From an uncultured Azohydromonas sp. (lineage in GTDB: Bacteria > Pseudomonadota > Gammaproteobacteria > Burkholderiales > Burkholderiaceae_C): a DNA stretch of 10,205 bases. The DNA lies in NCBI RefSeq assembly GCF_937926365.1, contig NZ_CALAOH010000105.1, positions 1-10,205 of the forward strand, given 5' to 3'. This document shows positions 1 through 6,258 of the stretch, piece after piece. Every line of letters starts with the position of its first letter. Position 1 is the first letter of the stretch. A program made the position numbers and the translations under genes. The notes beneath the pieces were generated by a model that saw only the letters and a list, made by a program, of their open reading frames with translations, had not been told where the DNA came from and ran no database searches.

Positions 1-142
1 GGATGGCATCGTCCCGGCCCGCGGCCTCGATGGCGTCGAGCAGGCCGCGGCGCACTTCGGCCGAGCCGGCGTTGACGGGCGGGTTGTCGATCACGACGAC
101 GGCCACGTCGCCGTCGCGTTCCAGGTGTACACGGGCGCTCAT
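1..142 (-). CDS. Crotonase-fold N-terminus, probably multifunctional enoyl-CoA hydratase/3-hydroxyacyl-CoA dehydrogenase (partial)
   Basis: Only the first 47 codons are present; the gene runs off the left edge. The peptide begins MSARVHLERDGDVAVVVIDN and continues with PPVNAGSAEVRRGLLDA. A beta strand followed by the I-D-N-P-P-V-N-A turn is the usual opening of the enoyl-CoA hydratase domain, and the PPVNA form is especially common in fused FadB/FadJ-type proteins of about 700 residues, which hydrate enoyl-CoA and then oxidise the 3-hydroxyacyl-CoA with NAD. The ATG at 142-140 is preceded by GGAG (minus strand, complement of 150-153) with a 7-base spacer, which supports the start. It lies 90 bases downstream of the acyl-CoA synthetase on the same strand, so it probably belongs to the same beta-oxidation-like cluster. 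The family call is firm. Whether it is the fused enzyme or a stand-alone hydratase cannot be decided from this fragment. Confidence 0.72.
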   Translation of the reverse strand, partial: MSARVHLERDGDVAVVVIDNPPVNAGSAEVRRGLLDAIEAAGRDDAI

Positions 143-204
143 GTCGATGCTCCGGTGATGGCGATGCCCGGCCCTCGGGGCCTCGGGCGTGTTGATGCAG
201 GGAG

Positions 205-227
205 GCGGTCCGACCGATGCGGACCGC
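205..227 (-). terminator. GC-rich hairpin just after the acyl-CoA synthetase stop (intercistronic or weak terminator)
   Basis: A perfect 8-bp inverted repeat, GCGGTCCG at 205-212 and CGGACCGC at 220-227 with a 7-base loop, starts 5 bases past the stop codon of the leftward acyl-CoA synthetase. A second short GC hairpin (GGCCC 170-174 and GGGCC 178-182) follows before the next gene. Neither is followed by a T-run on the transcribed strand, so a complete intrinsic terminator is not shown. An mRNA-stabilising or attenuating hairpin inside the operon is equally possible. Confidence 0.4.
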
Positions 228-232
228 TTGGG

Positions 233-2323
233 TCAGCGCGCGAGCACGGCCACGCCGTCGGCGGCGCGCACCCCTTGGCCCCGTGGCAGCACGAACACCG
301 GGTTGATCTCGGCCTCGGCCAGACGGTCGCCGAGCTGGGCCGCCATGGCGGAGAACGCGACGATGGTGTCCACCAACGCGTCCACGTCAGCCTTGGGCCG
401 GCCGCGGAAGCCATCAAGCAGCGGCCAGGTCTTGAGCTCGCGCGCCATGGACAGCGCTTCCTCGCGGCTGAGCGGCCCTGCGGGCGGCAGCAGCCGCATC
501 GTGGTGTCCTTGAACAGCTCCGCCGTGACGCCGCCCATGCCCAGCAGCACGGCCGTGCCCAGCGCATCGCGGTGCAGGCCCAGGATCAGCTCCGTGCCAC
601 CGGCCACCATCTCCTGCACCAGGAAGCGCTGCGGCCGCACGCCGGCCCGGGCTTCCACTTGCGCGGCCATCTCGGCCAGCCGCGCGCCGATCTGCTCGGC
701 CGTCAGGCCCACGGCCACGCCGCCCACGTCGCTCTTGTGCGTGATCTCGCCCGAGAGGATCTTGAGCACCACCTGGCCGCCCAGCTCCCGCGCCGCCTGC
801 TCGGCCTCGGCGGCCGTCTGGACGACGGCCTCGCGGGCACACGGCACGCCAAAGCGCGCGAAGAGCTGCTTGGCCCGCGCCTCGTCCAGCGAGCCGGCGG
901 GAAAGTCCTCCACCGGCACGGCGGCCTCCTGCAGTGGCGCCTCGGTCGAGGGCGCCTGCCACTGGCTGGCCTGCAGCATCCCGCCCAGGGCCGCCGTGCA
1001 ACTCTCGGCCGCGGCGAAGGCCGGCACGCCGCGTCGGGTCAGCAGTGCGCCCACCTCGGGGGCATGCGGGCTGACGTAGGCCAGCACGGGCTTGTCCGAC
1101 AGCGGCAGGCAGTCCTGGATCGCGCCGGCCATGAGCTCCGGCATCGCCAGGCCGGAGGAGCCCACGATCACCACCAGCGCGTCATAACTGGGGCTGGCCA
1201 GCACCGCCTTGATCGCGCCGCGCAGCAGGTCAGGCTGCAGCCCGGCCAGCGTCACGTCGATGGGATTGCGGTCCAGCGCGGCGTGGTTGCCGGTCTGCAG
1301 CGCGCGCAGCGCGGCGGCCGTCTCGGCGTCCGGCGCCGGCGTCTCGAAACCCGACACGCCCAGGCTGTCCGACACCAGCGTGCCAGCCCCGCCCGTGGAG
1401 GTCAGGATCGCCACGCGGTTGTTGCGCAATACACGACCCGTGGCCAGCGCGGCCGGGATGTCGAGCAGATCGCTGAAGGCCTGGGCGCGGATCACGCCGG
1501 TCTGCCGGAACAGCGCGTCGTACATGCGGTCGGCCCCGGCCAGCGCGCCGGTGTGCGACACAGCGGCCAGCGCGCCGGCCTCGGAGCGGCCGATCTTGAA
1601 GGCGACGATGGGCTTGCCGGCCCGCGCGGCCCTGAGGGCGGCGGCGCGGAACTTCTGCGGGTTGCGCACGGTTTCAACATAGAGCGCGATCACCCTGGTG
1701 GCCTCGTCATCCACCAGGTGGTCGATGAAGTCGGCCAGCTCCAGGTCCACCTCGTTGCTGGTGGAGACCAGCTTGGACAGCCCGATGCCACGCGCCGCGG
1801 CGCGCGACAGCAGCGCGCCCAGGATGCCGCCGCTTTGCGACACCACGCCGATGGTGCCCACGGGGAAATGCTCCATCTCCAGCGCGCCCGTGGCCGACAG
1901 CACGATGTTGTCGGTGAGGTTCACCAGCCCGATGGTGTTGGGGCCCAGCAGCCGCATGGAGCCGGCGGCCTCGATGAGCTGGCGCTGGCGCCGCGCGCCT
2001 TCCTCGCCGGTCTCGGTGTAGCCGCTGGCCAGCACGATGGCGGCGGCGCAGCCGCGCGCGGTCAGGTCGCGCACCGCCAGGTGCGCCCGCTCGGCGCCCA
2101 GCAGCACGATGCCCACGTCAGGCACCGTCGGCAGCGAGGCCACGTCGGGATAGCAGCGCAGCTCGCCGATGCGCTCGGCCTTGGGGTTCACGGGATAGAC
2201 GTTGCCCTTGAAACCATGCTTGACCAGATACGACACCGGGCGGCCGGCCGTCTTGGTGGCATCGGCCGAGGCGCCGATGACGGCGACGCTGCGGGGCTTC
2301 AGGAGTCGGGAGATGGCGTCCAT
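233..2323 (-). CDS. Acyl-CoA synthetase, NDP-forming (fused acetate--CoA ligase family)
   Basis: A 696-residue fused enzyme of the family that makes an acyl-CoA from acid, CoA and ATP (giving ADP and phosphate) through a phosphohistidine, unlike the AMP-forming ligases. An N-terminal CoA-binding Rossmann domain (about 1-135) holds VAVIGAS at 13-19. A succinyl-CoA-ligase-like middle (about 150-440) holds VSQSGG at 161-166 and SHTGALAG at 256-263, whose His257 fits the catalytic histidine. The C-terminal ATP-grasp domain (about 475-696) has ITHKSD (527-532, with His529, the second family histidine) and EINPV (672-676). Length and order match fused single-chain members. I prefer the ATG at 2323 because GAGG sits 6 bases before it; an in-frame GTG at 2335 overlaps the preceding TGA and would add four residues. 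It starts 8 bases after the hydratase stop, so translational coupling is likely. Substrate unknown. The family includes acetate ligases and feruloyl-CoA synthetase FerA of Sphingobium SYK-6. Confidence 0.93.
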   Translation of the reverse strand: MDAISRLLKPRSVAVIGASADATKTAGRPVSYLVKHGFKGNVYPVNPKAERIGELRCYPDVASLPTVPDVGIVLLGAERAHLAVRDLTARGCAAAIVLASGYTETGEEGARRQRQLIEAAGSMRLLGPNTIGLVNLTDNIVLSATGALEMEHFPVGTIGVVSQSGGILGALLSRAAARGIGLSKLVSTSNEVDLELADFIDHLVDDEATRVIALYVETVRNPQKFRAAALRAARAGKPIVAFKIGRSEAGALAAVSHTGALAGADRMYDALFRQTGVIRAQAFSDLLDIPAALATGRVLRNNRVAILTSTGGAGTLVSDSLGVSGFETPAPDAETAAALRALQTGNHAALDRNPIDVTLAGLQPDLLRGAIKAVLASPSYDALVVIVGSSGLAMPELMAGAIQDCLPLSDKPVLAYVSPHAPEVGALLTRRGVPAFAAAESCTAALGGMLQASQWQAPSTEAPLQEAAVPVEDFPAGSLDEARAKQLFARFGVPCAREAVVQTAAEAEQAARELGGQVVLKILSGEITHKSDVGGVAVGLTAEQIGARLAEMAAQVEARAGVRPQRFLVQEMVAGGTELILGLHRDALGTAVLLGMGGVTAELFKDTTMRLLPPAGPLSREEALSMARELKTWPLLDGFRGRPKADVDALVDTIVAFSAMAAQLGDRLAEAEINPVFVLPRGQGVRAADGVAVLAR

Positions 2324-2331
2324 GTCGGACC

Positions 2332-3117
2332 TCACTTGGCGGACTTGGCGAGGAACGCCATGACGGATTCGCGGTGCTCGGTGCTCGTGTAGCAGATGCC
2401 CTGGGCCTGGCTGCCCTGGGCGAAGACCTGCTGAGCACTGAGCTCGAAGCTCTGGTTGAGGATGGTCTTGCCCAGTGCCAGCGCGGTGGCGGAGCCCTGG
2501 CTCAGCTCGGCGGCCCAGGCCTGCGCATCGGCCACGAGGGTCTCGGCGCTGGTCTTGCGGTCCACGATGCCCAGCGACAGGGCCTCCTCAGCATCGACCT
2601 TGCGGCCGGTGAAGATCAGCTCCTTGGCCTTGGGCAGGCCCACGCGGCGCGGCAGGAAGTACATGCCGCCGCCGTCCGGCACGATGCCGCGGTGGATGTA
2701 GGACCAGGTGAAGCTGGCCCACTCGCTGGCGATGATGAAGTCGCACGCCAGCGCGGTGTCGGCGCCCAGGCCCGAGGCGGCGCCATTGACGGCGGCGATG
2801 ACGGGCTTGGGCATGGTGTGCAGCAGCGCCTGGGTGTGGTGCACGCGCTGCTGGCGATGCCAGCCGTTGAAGGCGACCTCGCCGGCCGGGGCGCTCAGGC
2901 GGCGTTCCATGCCGGCGATGTCGCCGCCGGCGCAGAAGCCCTTGCCGGCGCCGGTGAGCACCAGGGCGCGGATGGCCTTGTCAGCGGCCACGTGCTCCAG
3001 GGCCTCGATGAACTGGCTGCGCATGGCGTCACTCATCGCGTTGCGCTTGTCGGGGCGGTTGAGGGTCAGCGTGGCGATGCCGGCGTGGACCTGCAGGTCG
3101 ATCAGTTCGTTGCTCAT
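2332..3117 (-). CDS. Enoyl-CoA hydratase/isomerase family protein (crotonase fold)
   Basis: A 261-residue crotonase-family protein, the normal length for a single-domain member. LTLNRPDKRNAM (17-28) opens the fold. GFCAGGDI (60-67) and VNGAASGLGAD (110-120) supply the two oxyanion-hole backbone regions that stabilise CoA thioester enolates. By hand alignment, the two glutamates used by classical enoyl-CoA hydratase (E144 and E164 of the rat enzyme) are replaced by Asp120 and Tyr140, while GIVPDGGG (144-151) carries Asp148 where PaaG-like isomerases have their single catalytic aspartate. Isomerisation or an atypical hydration is therefore as likely as standard hydration. The MSNELIDLQ start at 3117 gives a normal N-terminus, but no clear Shine-Dalgarno precedes it: the leader is pyrimidine-rich. 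It lies 28 bases after the periplasmic receptor stop and 8 bases before the acyl-CoA synthetase start, so one transcript is likely. Exact substrate unknown. Confidence 0.9.
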   Translation of the reverse strand: MSNELIDLQVHAGIATLTLNRPDKRNAMSDAMRSQFIEALEHVAADKAIRALVLTGAGKGFCAGGDIAGMERRLSAPAGEVAFNGWHRQQRVHHTQALLHTMPKPVIAAVNGAASGLGADTALACDFIIASEWASFTWSYIHRGIVPDGGGMYFLPRRVGLPKAKELIFTGRKVDAEEALSLGIVDRKTSAETLVADAQAWAAELSQGSATALALGKTILNQSFELSAQQVFAQGSQAQGICYTSTEHRESVMAFLAKSAK

Positions 3118-3145
3118 GATGGGAAGCGGAGAGGGGTTGTTGGGT

Positions 3146-4123
3146 TCAGTCGGCCTTGAGGTTGTTGTCCTTGACAACCTTGCGCCAGCGAGCCTCCTCG
3201 GCGCGCACGTAGGCGTCGAGCTCGGCCGGCGGGCCGGCGTTGATCGCCAGGCCCTCCTGCTCGACCCTCTTGGCGAATTCCTCGGTGCGCGCGGCCTTCC
3301 TGGCGGCGGCATTGAGCTTCGTGATGGCATCGGCCGGGGTGCCGGCCGGGGCATACAGGCCGTACCAGCTCTCCACCACGTAGCCGGGCACGGTTTCCGC
3401 GATGGCGGGCACGTTCTTGAGCGCGGGCGAGCGCTCGGGCGTCGTGACGCCCAGCGCGCGCAGCTTGCCGGCGTCCAGCAGGTTGGCCACGGCAGCCGCG
3501 GTGCCGAAGATCATGTCCACTTGCCCGGCCAGCAGGTCGTTGAGGGCCGGGCCCGCGCCGCGGTAGGGCACGTGCAGCGTCTGGACCTTGGCCAGGTAGT
3601 TGAACATCTCGCCGGCGAGGTGGGCCGACGTGCCGTTGCCCTGGCTGGCGAAGGTCAGCTTGCCCGGTGAAGCCTTGGCCGCCGCGATGACGTCCTTGAC
3701 GCTCTTGTACGGGCTCTCGGCGCGCACCACCAGCACGTTGGGGCCGCGCCCGACCAGCATCACCGGCGCGAACGCCTTGTCCCAGGCATACGGCAGCTTG
3801 GGCATCAGGCTGGGATTGACCGCGTGCGCGAACGAGGCCATCACCAGCGTGTAGCCGTCGGCCGGGCTCTTGGCCACGGCATCCGTGCCGATGACCGTGC
3901 CCGCGCCGGGCTTGTTGTCCACGATCACCGTCTGGCCCAGCTCCTTGCCCATGCCCTGGCCCAGCGTGCGGGCGATCATGTCCGTGCCGCCGCCGGGGGC
4001 GAAGGGCACGACGAGGCGGATCGGCTTTTCGGGGTACGCGGCGAACGCGGTACCCGTGGCCAGCGCCACGGTGGCGACGAAGGTACCCAACCTCGCCAAG
4101 TGCGAGCGCAAGGCAATCTGCAT
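3146..4123 (-). CDS. Tripartite tricarboxylate transporter (Bug/TctC-type) periplasmic solute-binding receptor
   Basis: A 325-residue secreted receptor of the Bug family, the extracytoplasmic binding component of TctABC-type transporters for carboxylates and other small anions. Residues 1-28 form a Sec signal peptide: basic start, hydrophobic core, and cleavage expected after AFA. The mature part opens with YPEKPIRLVVPFAPGGGTD (30-48), a family signature, followed by VIVDNKPGAGTVIG (66-79), DGYTL (89-93), and HVPYRGAGPALNDLLAGQVD (184-203), the region around the ligand-binding loop. Length is typical. AGGAG (minus strand, complement of 4131-4135) lies 7 bases before the ATG, so the start is well supported. 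No TctA or TctB membrane protein is present in the window; such orphan receptors are numerous in Burkholderiales and may use membrane parts encoded elsewhere. As first gene of the leftward cluster, it may capture the acid that the CoA ligase activates, but that is inference. Confidence 0.93.
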   Translation of the reverse strand: MQIALRSHLARLGTFVATVALATGTAFAAYPEKPIRLVVPFAPGGGTDMIARTLGQGMGKELGQTVIVDNKPGAGTVIGTDAVAKSPADGYTLVMASFAHAVNPSLMPKLPYAWDKAFAPVMLVGRGPNVLVVRAESPYKSVKDVIAAAKASPGKLTFASQGNGTSAHLAGEMFNYLAKVQTLHVPYRGAGPALNDLLAGQVDMIFGTAAAVANLLDAGKLRALGVTTPERSPALKNVPAIAETVPGYVVESWYGLYAPAGTPADAITKLNAAARKAARTEEFAKRVEQEGLAINAGPPAELDAYVRAEEARWRKVVKDNNLKAD

Positions 4124-4216
4124 GGTTTGTCTCCTGAAGGCTGCGCCGATGGCGGCGTCGTCTGATGCGGCGGAAAGCGGCTTGCGGTGCCGTCATCGAT
4201 GCCTGCAAGGTTAGGT

Positions 4217-4243
4217 TGCATACTGGCGTCTCGCACCAGTCAA
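4217..4243 (-). promoter_or_regulatory. Possible leftward promoter for the receptor/hydratase/ligase cluster
   Basis: On the minus strand TTGACT (4243-4238) matches the sigma-70 -35 consensus at five of six bases. TATGCA (4222-4217) is a partial -10, but the spacer is only 15 bases, so the match is imperfect. It lies about 95 bases ahead of the receptor start codon in the divergent gap and overlaps both dyads noted there. A protein bound to the dyads could therefore block or modulate it. Confidence 0.3.
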
Positions 4244-4261
4244 TTTCCGACAGGTGGAAAT
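4222..4261. promoter_or_regulatory. Candidate operator: two adjacent 19-bp dyads in the divergent intergenic region
   Basis: Dyad one has arms ACTGG (4222-4226) and CCAGT (4236-4240). Dyad two has arms ATTTCC (4243-4248) and GGAAAT (4256-4261). Each spans 19 bp, they are 2 bp apart, and their centres are 21 bp apart, about two helical turns, so two dimers could bind the same face. They lie just before the IclR-family gene, which often regulates itself and its divergent neighbour. The TGGAAAT half resembles the half-site I recall for E. coli IclR, though the arm order here is reversed. The assignment to this regulator is inference. Confidence 0.4.
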
Positions 4262-4288
4262 CGGCAAATCACGCAAGGAGCGGCGACC

Positions 4289-5077
4289 ATGGAGAGGCCA
4301 GAGGCATGGTCGGTGGAGAAACCCTCCAGCGGCGACCGGAATCGCTCGCTGGAGCGGGGTGTGGAGATCCTTCGTGCCTTCCGCCCCGGCGCCGATCTGC
4401 TGGGCAATGGCGAGCTCGCGGAGCGCACGGGGCTGTCGCGCGCGACGGTGAGTCGGCTCACGCAGACCCTGGTGGATGGCGGCCTGCTGGAGCGCGACAG
4501 AAGCCGCCGGGCCTATCGGCTCGCCGCCCCGATACTGAGCCTTGCCCACGCCATGCGCACCGGATCGCCGGTGCTGGCGGTGGCTGGAGCGCTCATGCGC
4601 AGCGAAGCCGAGAAACGCAAGATCAACGTCGGCTTGGCGGTGGCGGATCGCGACGAGATGGTTTACCTGGAGTCCGTGCGCTACAGCCGCCGCGTGTCCT
4701 GGCGCAACGTCGTGGCCGGGCAACGCGTGCCCATGGAACTGACGTCGCTGGGTCGCGCCTGGCTGGCCGCGGCCGACGAGCCGGTACGCAAGCGGTTGCT
4801 GGCGCACTTCAAGGCCCGGCGCGGCCGTGAATGGGGTGAGCTGTCACGCGAGATCGCGCAGGCCGTGGCCAGCGTGCGTGACGAGGGCTACTGCTGGGCC
4901 TCGTGGCAGCCGCAGGTCGTGGCCCTGGCCACGCCGATCTTCCCGCACGGCCATCCCGTGCACGTGCTCAACATGAGCGTCGCCGGTGACGAGACACCGC
5001 AGGCCGTGGTGGAGCGGCTGCAGGAGCCGCTGCTGGCCCTGGCAAAGCAACTGCAGGAGCGGCTCGCGGCTGCCTGA
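4289..5077 (+). CDS. IclR-family transcriptional regulator
   Basis: A 262-residue DNA-binding regulator with the two-domain IclR plan and normal length. The N-terminal winged helix-turn-helix spans about residues 18-85: RSLERGVEILRAF (19-31) opens it, and NGELAERTGLSRATVSRLTQ (40-59) gives the helices, followed by the wing around LLERDRSRRAYRL. The C-terminal effector domain (about 95-255) includes NVGLAVADRDEMVYLESV (113-130), the family's usual first strands, and ends with a long amphipathic helix. I chose the ATG at 4289 because AAGGAG lies 8 bases before it; a longer reading from 4187 would run across the dyads and lacks a ribosome site. The gene is divergent from the leftward cluster and upstream, same strand, of the dehydrogenase operon, so it probably controls one or both in response to a small carboxylate. 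Ligand and whether it activates or represses cannot be read from sequence. Confidence 0.92.
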   Translation: MERPEAWSVEKPSSGDRNRSLERGVEILRAFRPGADLLGNGELAERTGLSRATVSRLTQTLVDGGLLERDRSRRAYRLAAPILSLAHAMRTGSPVLAVAGALMRSEAEKRKINVGLAVADRDEMVYLESVRYSRRVSWRNVVAGQRVPMELTSLGRAWLAAADEPVRKRLLAHFKARRGREWGELSREIAQAVASVRDEGYCWASWQPQVVALATPIFPHGHPVHVLNMSVAGDETPQAVVERLQEPLLALAKQLQERLAAA

Positions 5078-5128
5078 CGCGAGAGCGCTGCTGGAGCGCA
5101 CCCGCACCGAACTGCATCCCAGGTGGCC

Positions 5129-5177
5129 TTGCACTTTCTGCAACCCAAGCTTGGCTTCTTTGCACTTCTGAAAGTGC
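5129..5177. promoter_or_regulatory. Candidate operator cluster upstream of the dehydrogenase operon
   Basis: The 213-base gap between the regulator and the first dehydrogenase holds three dyads: TTGCA-N5-TGCAA (5129-5143), the perfect palindrome CCAAGCTTGG (5145-5154), and GCACTT-N4-AAGTGC (5162-5177). The octamer TTGCACTT occurs at 5129-5136 and again at 5160-5167, 31 bp apart, close to three helical turns. A repeated element in phase with the helix fits cooperative regulator binding. The binding protein is probably the adjacent IclR-type regulator, but these sites do not match the dyads at 4222-4261. Confidence 0.4.
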
Positions 5178-5194
5178 GAGTCCGTTCCTACACT
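5166..5194 (+). promoter_or_regulatory. Possible promoter for the rightward dehydrogenase operon
   Basis: TACACT (5189-5194) is a fair -10 (four of six bases). Seventeen bases upstream, TTCTGA (5166-5171) is a poor -35 (three of six) that lies inside the GCACTT-N4-AAGTGC dyad. A weak -35 overlapped by a dyad is what one expects of a regulated promoter. It sits about 97 bases before the first operon ATG. Assigned from motif matching only. Confidence 0.3.
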
Positions 5195-5290
5195 GGTCTC
5201 AACGGGTGGTCATTGCTCACGCCTCGCCGGTGAAGCAGTACCACGGCAACACGGCGCCTCCAAAGGCCCGGACAGAACTCGGAGACAACC

Positions 5291-6187
5291 ATGAAGGAAC
5301 GCGTTGGCATCGCGGGTGTGGGTTTGATGGGCCATGGTATTGCACGCAACTTGATCAAACATGGCTACGGTCTGACGGTGCTGGAGCATCCTGGCAACCA
5401 GCCGCTTGACGAACTCAAGGGCGGCGGCGCCACCACGGTACCCACCGCCAAGGCGCTGGCCGCCGAGTGCAACGTCCTGATTCTGTGCGTCACCGGGTCG
5501 CCTGAGGTGGAGGCCGTCCTCTGCGGCACCGATGGCGCGCTCGAAGGCCTGCGCCAGGGCACCATCGTCATTGACTGCTCAACCGCCGTGCCGGCATCCA
5601 GCGTACGCATGGCCGAGGCGGTGCGTGCCGCTGGCGGCCACTTCATCGACGCGCCGATGACGCGCACGGCCCAACACGCCCACGAAGGGCGGCTGAACCT
5701 GCTCGTAGGTGGCGACAAGGCGGTCATAGAGGGCATTACCCCGCTGCTGCGTGCCTTCGCCGAGAACATCGCCTATGCCGGCGGCGTCGGTGCGGGACAC
5801 CGCTTGAAGCTGCTGCACAACTTCGTCTCGCTGGGATCCATGGCGCTGATTGCCGAGGCGGCCGCCTGTGCCGCGCACAGCGGTATCGAACCCGAGGTCT
5901 TCATCGAGGTGCTTGCTGGCGGCGGCGGTGCCGGCGTGGCCCTGGATCGCCTGAAACCCGCCATCCTCGATCCCAACGGCACCCCGGTGCAGTTCTTCAT
6001 GGCCAACGCGCTGAAGGACTTGCGCTACTACACCAGCATGGCCGACGACACACGGGCCGAGCACCTGATTGCCGATGCCGTGTCCAACACCTTGGACGCC
6101 GCGGTGAAGCAGGGCGGTGCCCGCGCGATGGTGTCGGACCTGGTGGCACTGCTCTCGCAGCGCAACACCGACACGCCACGCCAGTAA
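5291..6187 (+). CDS. NAD-dependent beta-hydroxyacid dehydrogenase (3-hydroxyisobutyrate dehydrogenase family)
   Basis: A 298-residue enzyme of the family that includes 3-hydroxyisobutyrate dehydrogenase, tartronate semialdehyde reductase and L-threonate dehydrogenase. An N-terminal Rossmann domain starts GIAGVGLMGHGIARNL (6-21), with the GxGxxG dinucleotide loop. Glu32 in VLEHP at the end of the second strand, where NADP-dependent members usually have Asn-Arg, suggests NAD. Lys173 in HRLKLLHN (170-177) is the family's catalytic lysine, with Asn177 in its usual place, and KDLRYY (242-247) occupies the conserved helix. The substrate loop is unusual: DAPMTRT (120-126) replaces the common DAPVSGG, which suggests a substrate different from the well-studied members. 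The start follows GGAGA at 6 bases. First gene of the rightward catabolic operon, 71 bases before the TtuC-type gene. It likely interconverts a hydroxy acid and its semialdehyde; the substrate is not identifiable here. Confidence 0.9.
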   Translation: MKERVGIAGVGLMGHGIARNLIKHGYGLTVLEHPGNQPLDELKGGGATTVPTAKALAAECNVLILCVTGSPEVEAVLCGTDGALEGLRQGTIVIDCSTAVPASSVRMAEAVRAAGGHFIDAPMTRTAQHAHEGRLNLLVGGDKAVIEGITPLLRAFAENIAYAGGVGAGHRLKLLHNFVSLGSMALIAEAAACAAHSGIEPEVFIEVLAGGGGAGVALDRLKPAILDPNGTPVQFFMANALKDLRYYTSMADDTRAEHLIADAVSNTLDAAVKQGGARAMVSDLVALLSQRNTDTPRQ

Positions 6188-6200
6188 AGCCATTGGCAAG

Positions 6201-6218
6201 CCACTGCTTGCGCAGTGG
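6201..6218 (+). other. Intercistronic hairpin between the two dehydrogenase genes
   Basis: CCACTGC (6201-6207) and GCAGTGG (6212-6218) form a perfect 7-bp stem with a TTGC loop, in the 71-base gap between the beta-hydroxyacid dehydrogenase stop and the next start. A competing shorter stem, GCAAG (6196-6200) with CTTGC (6207-6211), uses overlapping bases. There is no downstream T-run, so I read it as an mRNA processing or stability element rather than a terminator. Confidence 0.4.
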
Positions 6219-6258
6219 GGTCTGTCAGCTTCCCCCCTCAACTCCACGGAGCTCGCCA

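Noticed and set aside
233..2323. Assignment of the acyl-CoA synthetase and crotonase as a ferulate-to-vanillin pair
   Set aside because: The crotonase does not carry the sequence pattern of hydroxycinnamoyl-CoA hydratase-lyase, and the only aldehyde dehydrogenase is in the opposite operon beside hydroxy-acid enzymes.
125..2392. A 755-codon open frame on the plus strand antisense to the acyl-CoA synthetase
   Set aside because: It is rich in His, Arg, Gly and Gln with no recognisable domain, and the opposite strand encodes a complete, motif-rich enzyme; GC-rich genes commonly leave such antisense frames open.
4187..4288. Upstream ATG extending the IclR regulator by 34 residues
   Set aside because: The extension has no ribosome site, crosses the paired dyads, and precedes the normal IclR N-terminus; AAGGAG sits correctly before the ATG at 4289.
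5085..5099. Terminator after the IclR gene (GCGCT-GCTGG-AGCGC)
   Set aside because: The stem is only 5 bp with no T-run, and similar short stems are frequent in such GC-rich DNA.
5121..5165. A sigma-54 (-24/-12) promoter suggested by TGGC and TTGCA sequences
   Set aside because: No GG and GC pair falls at the required 10-base spacing; the nearest pairs are 7 and 13 apart.
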